The notes under the pieces are model-generated. The model did no database searches, was not told where the DNA came from, and saw only the letters and a list, made by a program, of their open reading frames with translations. From contig NZ_JACB01000056.1 of NCBI RefSeq assembly GCF_000520975.1, forward strand, positions 1 through 64,000: 64,000 nucleotides of DNA. Direction: 5' to 3'. Position 1 is the first letter of the stretch. Each line of letters starts with the position of its first letter. Below, piece after piece: positions 9,401 through 16,600 of the stretch. The translations under genes and the position numbers were made by a program. Source of the stretch: Aquimarina megaterium XH134 (GTDB lineage: Bacteria > Bacteroidota > Bacteroidia > Flavobacteriales > Flavobacteriaceae).

Positions 9401-11271
9401 TTAAGCCCTATTTCTGCACGATCATCTTCATATACTTTTGCTTTGATATCATAAAACCCTAATTGAAACCCTGCGATTTTGGGTAATGCAATAGTGTCTT
9501 TGAATCCCATATATTTTATAGAGAGATAGGGACGTGTTTTGGTTTGAATTTTAAAATTTTGGAAGGAGAGGCCATCAAAATTAAGTGACTCTATATCACT
9601 TGCATCTCTATCTTTATCTTGTGATGATATAGCATTTAAAGAGTCTTTTTGAGCTTTATTAAAAGCCATGAGCCCGGTGAGGTTAGCTTCGGGATAAAAC
9701 TTTCCGTTCTCTACTTCCATTTTTATATAGGACTCGGGAAATAACTTTGCCTTACTTTTAAAAATATTGAAGTCTACATCATCTGTTACTTCTACCCGAA
9801 CACTATAGTGTTGATCTGCTGTAATCAATCCTTTATAACCCAAAGCTCCATTACTACTAGAATCGGATTTGCTAATAGGTAGTACCAGTTCTCCACTAAA
9901 ATCGGCTTTGATAAAATGATTTACCTGTATATCTACATTTACAGAATCTAGTGAATATTGCCATTTACTTGCATTTCCTTCATTAATAGTAAACAAATTG
10001 GATGCAAAAAAGTTTCCAGAGACCCCAAAGTTATCGATTAGTAAACCTTTGGCACCAAAGGAAATACGTTCTTCAGACTTTGTAATCTGAAATTCTGGAG
10101 GTAGAGTGACACTTACTTCATTACCATAAAAGCCACGCCATAATTCTTTTTGATTTGAAGGGATTAATTGTTGCTCATCATAGATTTTAGGAAAATCTAC
10201 TAGTGGTGAGTTTTTGGTATCACTAAGGTCTAATACTACATCATGCATTTTGAACGCCCACCCTGGTAGAGGTTTAAGTTCGAATTTTGGTAAATCCAAT
10301 TCGATTAAAAGATCTTGTAAAGAGGTGGCTACAAAACTGAAACTAGCCCCTACATAACTTTCGTTACCGGCAGGATTTTTACCGTCTTGCGGTTTTGTTT
10401 CTCCTGGAAATTTTTTGGTACCATCATCATTTAGCGGGATTGCCACTGTTTTAGCAATTCGCACATCGGCTTCTAACGCTATTTCTTTTACTTTACCTGT
10501 ACAATCTATGGTGATATACGTTTGTTTTGTTGCACTACCATCACTCTCTAATCCTCCTTTAAAAGTGATAATCCATTGTCCGCCACTTTGCCCTATCGGA
10601 AAATCACCTAACAGGTTTAATTGTGCTTCACCATATATTCCTCCTTCATGAGACAATTTTACATTATTGGCTCCAAAAAACAATTCGGTACTTAATTCAC
10701 CCAATGTAAGTTTGGCAAATAAATCTACTTCAGAATAGTTGGCATGTAACTTGGCTTTTACAATACCAATAGTAATCGATGAATTTGGAGATACTTGTTT
10801 TTTGATCCCAACAGGAAATTGAAGTAATTCTTGACCACTTATAATATTGATGAAATTTTCCTGCTTTTCTATTTCTTTAAATAGCTCTTTGGCTTTACTC
10901 ACCAAAGAATCTGTTTTTGGAGAAGGCTTATAGATTTTTTTAATATAATCTTTGGTAAACTCTGCCAATCCCTGAAAGAAATTCTCGGCCGGAGCAGCTG
11001 TCGATGGGGTTTCTAATTCTGGAAAAGACCGAAACTGCTTGGTATCGTATTTACGTAAAGCATAGGCACTACCCGCCTGATCCTTTACCCGTTTTGCTTT
11101 AAAAGCAGCTAAACGTTGTAATGCCAATGAATCTAGTCCTTTGGTTATAGGGCTTTTATATAACGACGATGCCGTTTTCTTTTTAGCAACCGATAGTGAA
11201 TCTTTACCAGTGTTGGCAAAGCAGGCTACCGATAGGAGCAGGGTAAGTAAGAGTATATGGTAGTTTTTCAT
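6403..11271 (-). CDS. Giant secreted beta-rich protein of unknown function
   Basis: This 1622-residue protein has a signal peptide (about 1-20, LLSVACFANTG). I do not recognise a family for the whole chain. Residues ~130-800 are long runs of alternating hydrophobic beta strands with little helix, which could be a beta-solenoid, lipid-transfer-like or barrel-like fold. A low-complexity linker rich in Gly and Ser (TSGGSSGGGSGG) lies near 815-840. Residues ~1150-1270 look like a bacterial Ig-like module (starting SPENNSDKVDVFEAVQVAFN). The C-terminus is Tyr- and Asn-rich and has no T9SS sorting domain. The gene follows the immunity-like gene by 65 nt and precedes the FnIII-repeat gene by 80 nt in one operon. 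Its size and position suggest the main body of the surface assembly; this is inference. Confidence 0.8.
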   Translation of the reverse strand: MKNYHILLLTLLLSVACFANTGKDSLSVAKKKTASSLYKSPITKGLDSLALQRLAAFKAKRVKDQAGSAYALRKYDTKQFRSFPELETPSTAAPAENFFQGLAEFTKDYIKKIYKPSPKTDSLVSKAKELFKEIEKQENFINIISGQELLQFPVGIKKQVSPNSSITIGIVKAKLHANYSEVDLFAKLTLGELSTELFFGANNVKLSHEGGIYGEAQLNLLGDFPIGQSGGQWIITFKGGLESDGSATKQTYITIDCTGKVKEIALEADVRIAKTVAIPLNDDGTKKFPGETKPQDGKNPAGNESYVGASFSFVATSLQDLLIELDLPKFELKPLPGWAFKMHDVVLDLSDTKNSPLVDFPKIYDEQQLIPSNQKELWRGFYGNEVSVTLPPEFQITKSEERISFGAKGLLIDNFGVSGNFFASNLFTINEGNASKWQYSLDSVNVDIQVNHFIKADFSGELVLPISKSDSSSNGALGYKGLITADQHYSVRVEVTDDVDFNIFKSKAKLFPESYIKMEVENGKFYPEANLTGLMAFNKAQKDSLNAISSQDKDRDASDIESLNFDGLSFQNFKIQTKTRPYLSIKYMGFKDTIALPKIAGFQLGFYDIKAKVYEDDRAEIGLNSYLNLDKSGIKGDVRLRIIGKLQEGDYLKWQFDKIEIDEVEVDVKRKNFEFYGKLAFFRDNPIYGKGLSGKLRLYAESLKIELEAKGIFGKQDDFRYWYVDAFGRPLSNKSTKSLKIHDIGGGVYHHMRKAGMDERAESMSGIYYRPDIDTEFGFKAMAAFEVKKSATFTGLFAIEMSFNSPSAGGGISRLGFYGGAALMTSGGSSGGGSGGNAPFGTVDGMQKKLAEKEQSISNFHEMSIDKEGIKYFATEVFPNILTGKEQFAAQLAIDFDFRNDTYWGMFDVFLNLGQIKGAGEKNRLGYIEFYDAPDDWYIYIGTPTKRFGVAGIPIGPFDAAFDLYYMTGTILPDPALPKPEVIDILNLSGDELLFGRNFNSQLAQGTGYAFGAYVEIGKSFDWGIIYASVRAGVGFDLMIKDFGDAHCKGKAGPLGMDGWYATGQLYAFLQGEIGAQIKIFGFRKRIPILKAGVAVLAQGQLPNPWFVKGYAGVKVRILGLVTVQARLKVTIGEECEIVGKTGLQEVVIISDISPENNSDKVDVFEAVQVAFNVPIGQVVEISDDLGTKKYQVELKEIAIKDGSTTLAGEQVWNSNKDIMIFEPDDILPPEKKITATVKVQFNEYKGGQWVAVIENGQPIVEEKTVNFTTGKAPTKIPYKNIEYMYPIVDQRYVLPKESNTGYVQLERGQDYLFGTEGFKDELFFITENGQSIKAQFSYDTANNTLIFPLPKLPNETGIVYKLITSKLNSGDNDGGVSEETYTNVSDDVSISQNTLTGNASTNASLTRLEFNFSTSRFNTFKEKIRAMNITDYYTFMDGSSNAAQMELRIAKFEPFDVNEVLGTRYSLNKPLMSGVGMKSDYYYEKEIYPLLYQNYPLDTDIRVNRDEAILGTPPMKNIKPSLTYSEYVQNNPENTYLRERFPFRWNLAAAYKEDFVHLQYVVVNRYLNTNPIDANAYQKYKYIIDGIFPYINVEKYQVEFQYTLPSKTSGNKIKVDYKNYF

Positions 11272-11336
11272 TCGATTTTCGTTTACTTTCTACTATTGTT
11301 TAATGTTTTTATTTTTTTAGGCATTTTTATTGATTA

Positions 11337-12131
11337 CTAAGAATTTTTAAATTGTTCATACTCAAAGGCACGAATCAAATTTTCATTAGTTTTGAAGAAA
11401 TTAGCATTATTAATAGGCATTGATTCTAATTCATTTTTAATTTGTTCACTTACAAAAATGAAGTTTGGAGCACCCCATAAAATATCATAATCGTGCTTAA
11501 AAACTTTATTTACAAAATTGAAATCATTTGTCATGAAATAATCTGGTATATCAGGATATTCATATGAACCAAGAATTATTTTCTCGCTATTTTTCAATTT
11601 TACATCTTTAAATTCTTGGTTAGAATTTAAAGTTCCTTCTGTATATTTTTTCACCAATACCTTGTTTTCCTCCTCATCTCTTGTTATTTCTTCAAAAGTA
11701 CATTTATCATAATCTATAAATTCATCTCCAAATATTCCATTCCCAATCATATGGAATAGGAAATAATTATCTCTATTTTCTTTAAAACAAGTACTTTCAA
11801 TTTCTAATGGATAGAACCTATGATCAGGCAGATTATATTTTTCTAATACTATTTTCACTTTATTGCTTATAATTAAAAAAGCTCCTCCTTTTTCTGGTTG
11901 ATTACCACCTAATGTATAATCATTCGACCAGTCAAATACATCAACAAAAGCATTATCTCCTTTCCATTCATTTATATTTTGGTAAGAATCTATTAATTGC
12001 ATTTTTATTGGAAATTCCGAATTACTAATAAACTCTTCATTATCAATGGGTACAACTATCTCGTGTAACTTGTTCTCTTTTAAAGTTACTTTCCATTGAA
12101 AGGCGTTTGCAGAAAACTGAAAAAACTTCAT
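11337..12131 (-). CDS. Candidate immunity protein (DUF1629/Imm11-like)
   Basis: A 264-residue protein with no signal peptide or membrane segment, unlike every other gene of this operon, so it should be cytosolic. It is acidic and aromatic-rich. Near residues 220-245 it has the pattern WGAPNFIFVSEQIKNELESM followed by INNANFF. This resembles the C-terminal part of DUF1629/Imm11 proteins, where a phrase like 'i-f-S-e-.-l...l...-.-g..F' recurs. It starts 11 nt after the stop of the nuclease-like gene, the usual place for a cognate immunity gene. The proposed role is to bind and neutralise the upstream toxin in the producing cell. The family assignment is from memory of the pattern and is moderate; the position and missing leader are seen directly. 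Confidence 0.6.
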   Translation of the reverse strand: MKFFQFSANAFQWKVTLKENKLHEIVVPIDNEEFISNSEFPIKMQLIDSYQNINEWKGDNAFVDVFDWSNDYTLGGNQPEKGGAFLIISNKVKIVLEKYNLPDHRFYPLEIESTCFKENRDNYFLFHMIGNGIFGDEFIDYDKCTFEEITRDEEENKVLVKKYTEGTLNSNQEFKDVKLKNSEKIILGSYEYPDIPDYFMTNDFNFVNKVFKHDYDILWGAPNFIFVSEQIKNELESMPINNANFFKTNENLIRAFEYEQFKNS

Positions 12132-12142
12132 AGATCAATTAT

Positions 12143-13645
12143 TTATAGCATTCCTCTTAGAATATTCTCATTTATCAAGTCGTTAACTTTCACTCTGGTC
12201 CAATTAGGAGTTCCTTTTCCTGTTCCAATGACACTTTTTTCGACTAATAATTTTTTTACTCCTGATCGAATTTTTAAAATATCTTTACCTATCTCCTCAA
12301 TTGCATATGCTTCTCCTTGTTTTATATGTACACTCCACCTACTGTTTATTACTTTGATTAATGCTTCATTATATTTCGCATGAGAAGCATGTACTCCTTT
12401 AGCAGATTGGAATTTTTCGAGCATTATTACATTTAGCAAAGATGTTTCTCCATTTATATCTAATATCGCATTACCAACCTGTTCATACCATTTTCTAAAA
12501 CCTTTACATTTAAACAATTCTACAACTAAAACATGATGAGATTCAAAAACGTTAAAACCAATAGATTTTAAAGTCTGAAAAAACAACTTGGAAGAAGAAT
12601 AGTCACCAATAGATTTCAACTTTCCATTAATCATAGTTTCGTAGGCCTCTTCAATATGTTTAAACTTTTTTCCGAAAGCCCTGTCAGAGAGCTTTTGATT
12701 CAATCTTGCAAAAGTGTTATCAGCGACCCTTCCTGTAGCCCTTGCTGAAATTTCACATTGTCTATAGTTAAATTTTCCTAACAATTCTGCGAGGTTATAA
12801 TCCCTTAATCCATAACTTAAAACTACAGATTCCACATCAGTTGTCCCATTACTTAACGCTTTGATATCTTTAAAGCTGAATTGTGCATTAACATCATCGG
12901 CATATCTTCTTAGCTCTAACCAATTATCAATAATATCATCACCTTTATCTATATTTTTAAAGTTTTCGATATTGTTAATTAATAAATCACTATTACTCAC
13001 TGCGCCACTTGGACCAGATTTGTTGGTTTGACTTGCTCTTCTATACTCAGTAGTATTTAAAGCTTTTAAAAATTCATTTTTTAAATTTTGATCTAGATTA
13101 TCAAATCGTGTTAGGACATGAGAAAAGCCATCTAATTTAGAAAAACCTTTTCTTAGGTTTGGATACTTCTTTAATGCTTTCCAGGCATCAAGATGAGTTT
13201 CAGTGATCTTTGATAAGTTTTTGGTAGCAGAAATTAACCCCAAAGATGATATGGGAGGGATTTTTATTTTCTCTTTACTAAATAAATCTGCGATAAACTC
13301 AGTTCTTTCATCTGCATCACTAAATTTTGTCTTTATTACATCAAATAAATCAGGGTTATTTTTTTTAATTTTTAAATACCCTTTATATTCTCCAACTTTT
13401 ATAATATCTAAATTTTCTGAGATGATGGTTAGCTCATCAATATTTTTTCTAGAATTTTTAGCATTAGTAAAAAGTACTTTATAGGATTCATAATGTGAAG
13501 TAGGGGCATTTTTAAAAAAAGCTTTAAATTCGGGAGTAGCAGTATTATTTGCTAAATCTAATACATGCTGATCCATCCATCCACATTGCGCATACAATAT
13601 GATAGGAAAAATTAAAGCAATTACTAGGTTTAATATTTTTTTCAT
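12143..13645 (-). CDS. Secreted polymorphic-toxin-like protein with HNH/AHH-type nuclease C-terminus
   Basis: A 500-residue protein with a signal peptide (MKKILNLVIALIFPIILYAQ). Residues ~140-200 hold a linker-like segment (LDAWKALKKYPNLRKGFSKL) of the kind that precedes C-terminal toxins in Bacteroidota polymorphic toxins. The C-terminus carries the signature ESHHVLVVELFKC (His370-His371), SLLNVIML (Asn405) and GVHASHAKYNEALIKVIN (His419, His422). This HH...N...H..H order matches AHH/HNH-Endo VII superfamily nucleases, where the first His pair and the last His residues form the metal-binding active site. A probable role is a DNase or RNase delivered to competitors. The leaderless gene 11 nt downstream is the candidate antidote. 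A different His-rich domain is possible, since nuclease activity rests on motif reading only. Confidence 0.65.
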   Translation of the reverse strand: MKKILNLVIALIFPIILYAQCGWMDQHVLDLANNTATPEFKAFFKNAPTSHYESYKVLFTNAKNSRKNIDELTIISENLDIIKVGEYKGYLKIKKNNPDLFDVIKTKFSDADERTEFIADLFSKEKIKIPPISSLGLISATKNLSKITETHLDAWKALKKYPNLRKGFSKLDGFSHVLTRFDNLDQNLKNEFLKALNTTEYRRASQTNKSGPSGAVSNSDLLINNIENFKNIDKGDDIIDNWLELRRYADDVNAQFSFKDIKALSNGTTDVESVVLSYGLRDYNLAELLGKFNYRQCEISARATGRVADNTFARLNQKLSDRAFGKKFKHIEEAYETMINGKLKSIGDYSSSKLFFQTLKSIGFNVFESHHVLVVELFKCKGFRKWYEQVGNAILDINGETSLLNVIMLEKFQSAKGVHASHAKYNEALIKVINSRWSVHIKQGEAYAIEEIGKDILKIRSGVKKLLVEKSVIGTGKGTPNWTRVKVNDLINENILRGML

Positions 13646-13659
13646 AAAAGTTTTATTCT

Positions 13660-16600
13660 TTATTTACACAAAACAGCATTAGGATTAGATTTTCTATATT
13701 GTAACCAGGAATCGAAGACTTCATTTTTCTTTAAACCATTTAACACATTGTCGGGAGCGTTTAAGAAGTCTTCTCTAAAAACCTTTTTCAAACTATCAGA
13801 TAAGCCATCATATTTTGCAAACAGCTTTTTCTGTTTTAGAATTGCAATAAAATCATCAAGTCCAGATGCAGCAGGTAATTTCGCCTTTACTTCAGAGAAA
13901 TAATCATTCAGAGCTTTTCTATGCGAAACATTATTTAATTTATTAATTTTTGAATCCAGGGAACTTACCATATTGTCTATTCCTTTTATTGACGTACTTA
14001 ATTGTGGTAATGAAGCTAGAATAGCGAGCATTTGTAATTTATATCTATCTTGAGGGCTAAGGGCACTTTCGTTAAGTACATTTCCTAAAATACCTGCCGC
14101 ATTCCCAATTAAATCAGAAGCTACAATGGCTTTTCTTATATAATTTCCTGCCGTAAACAATATTTTAAATTCTCCCACTCCTACAAACAATAGAACACCG
14201 TCTACAGCTGTCCATGCTATTTTTTCTGCAACAATTCTTCGGTTGCTTTTGCTCATTGCATAGGCTTGGATTAATGGCATTACCAAAACATCCCCTTTTT
14301 TAAAATTCTGATCCAAAAATTTAAAATTATCAGCAGCATATAAAACCATCATTTGATTGTAATCATATGATTTACCCGTACCATTTATTTTTATTTTTGT
14401 TTTACTTTCTATAGAAGCACTGAAATTATCAAATTGTAACATGTTGGATTCTAAACTCAGAACTGAGGTATAGTTTTTGATTTTTCCGTCTTTGTTTAAT
14501 ATTTGATCAAGGTCAACTTTATTATAATGGTTGGAGTTAAAGGCTTGTCCTCCCATCCAGACATATACTTTTGCCAAAGTTTTAAAGCTTTCATCTTGTT
14601 CTAACTTATGGTGAATTTTATCTATTCCAATTTTCTCCAGTGTATGTAAAACAGATGCGTCCTCTTTGTCAAAACTGGCTAATAACTTTAATATGGAATT
14701 GTCTATTTTTTCGAAACTTATTGATATAGAATTATTAGAACATTCAAAATATTTTTCTAATACCGAAAATTTAGTTTGTTTATCAACCTCTTTTAATGAG
14801 GTAGAGCTTTCATTTATATTAATATGATTTAGAATGCTATTCAGGTTATTACAAACTATATCCGTGGTACTCCAAAAGTTTTGATTTACTTCTTTAGTAT
14901 TTTGAATATGTAAAGAAAACTGTGTTTTAAAAATGTTAAGAAGTTCTTCTGTTTTATCTGGATATAAATTAGCTGCCATTTCATTATCTCTTAAATATCC
15001 AGCCCATGAAAAAGCATTATCAACTTGAGCTTGAGTGAAATCGTTTGTTTGTTGATTACTGCAATAGGAATAAAACCTTCCTGGTTTTACCCATGACCAT
15101 TTTCTTCCTAACCCTGAGTCATTAACAGAACAATCAATGTCAAAAATAAATCCTGGGACTTTTAACTTAATACGATTTCCTTGGGTAAAGCTTGAAAAAG
15201 CCTCTTTATTTTCAAATCTCAATGAAGCTAGTTCAAAGACTATTTTGTAATCTGTAAGATTTTTACAATCATCGATTAGCATTTCTGAGAAAAATTCTAC
15301 AATACCTCCAATTTTCTCTCGGTTATTTTCATATTCTTTCATAGATGCCAATAATAAACCTATAAACTCTTTTTTATTGGCATCTTTTATATCGTTATAC
15401 TTTGCTTTTATTAAAGTGTTTATTACTAGCCATTTGTTGGAGTCTTCTTTAAGGTTTTTAAATTTGTTCACCAGAACTTTTAACAACCTATCTTGATTAT
15501 CTTGTTCTCCAAATAATGAGAAGGTAGCATTTTGGATTTCTTTAAACACATTATTTAAATTTCCATCTTTATTAAGAAGGTCGAATAAACTTTGTGTGTC
15601 TTCTTTTTTAACAAAAATTAAAAGTTTAACAAGAGCTCTTTCTTTTTGTTCTTTAATCGAGCCTTTTGCTAATTTCTCTATTAAGTTTTCGAGTATATTA
15701 TTAGTTACATTATTAAATACACATTTGTATTTAATATCATTGATAGTTTTTACAATGATTTCAATATCAGTTTCAGTAACCAAAGCATTAATCTTGTCTA
15801 CTTCTGGTTGTACTAACTCTTTGATATCACTCGATGAACAATCTATAGGTATTTCGAACCAACCATTATTACTGATATTAGCACTACTACAGGGAACCGG
15901 ACGAGACTTGGTTTTTGTGTGATTTGCTATTAAAGCATTTACATTATTAGCCTTTTGTTCAGAGGTTAAACTATTGGAAGTAAGTTGTTCAAAATGCTTA
16001 CTAATATCTTTATATTCCAATTGTATTGATCCTTTTTGGCCACATCCTGCATCTAAATTGTAGAATAAGTTTATTTTCGAATCATATGATATAGTATTTT
16101 TTGGAGTCACAGGGTAACTTTTTTCAGGATTATCTTTATCAACATATTTATTTTGAGTGAAATCCCAATTATAATATGTGTCTGATTCATCATTTTTACC
16201 TTTTACAATAAAACCAGGTAATGTACCTGTTATTTTTTTCTTTGCTGGGTTAACATAGAGTGTCGATGACTCTCTTATAAATACAAATTTAAAATTAGGA
16301 GCTAAGGCATAACTGCCTGCAAATTCCCCACCACTATCATCCTGAAATAAGTATAATTTTAGACTAGGGTCACTCATGGTTACCCAATTGGGATAGCCTA
16401 GTTCAGTACCATTACCATAATCCATTAGCCAGGTGTTGGCTTGACCAGAATTATCTGGATTTTCACCAAAAGGATGTGCCAGAGTATATACCCCATGTCC
16501 TAACTCGTGAGCAGCAACTTTAAGAGCAGAATCTTTCTTTTCTAAACCTTCTCCCAAATGACTTTCAAATATAAAGCCCCATTGCCTTGTTTTTGGCATA

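Noticed and set aside
10415-10651. Antisense frames inside large genes, such as this 78-codon one
   Set aside because: They lie opposite strongly coding frames, with no leader, family motif or spacing that would support expression.
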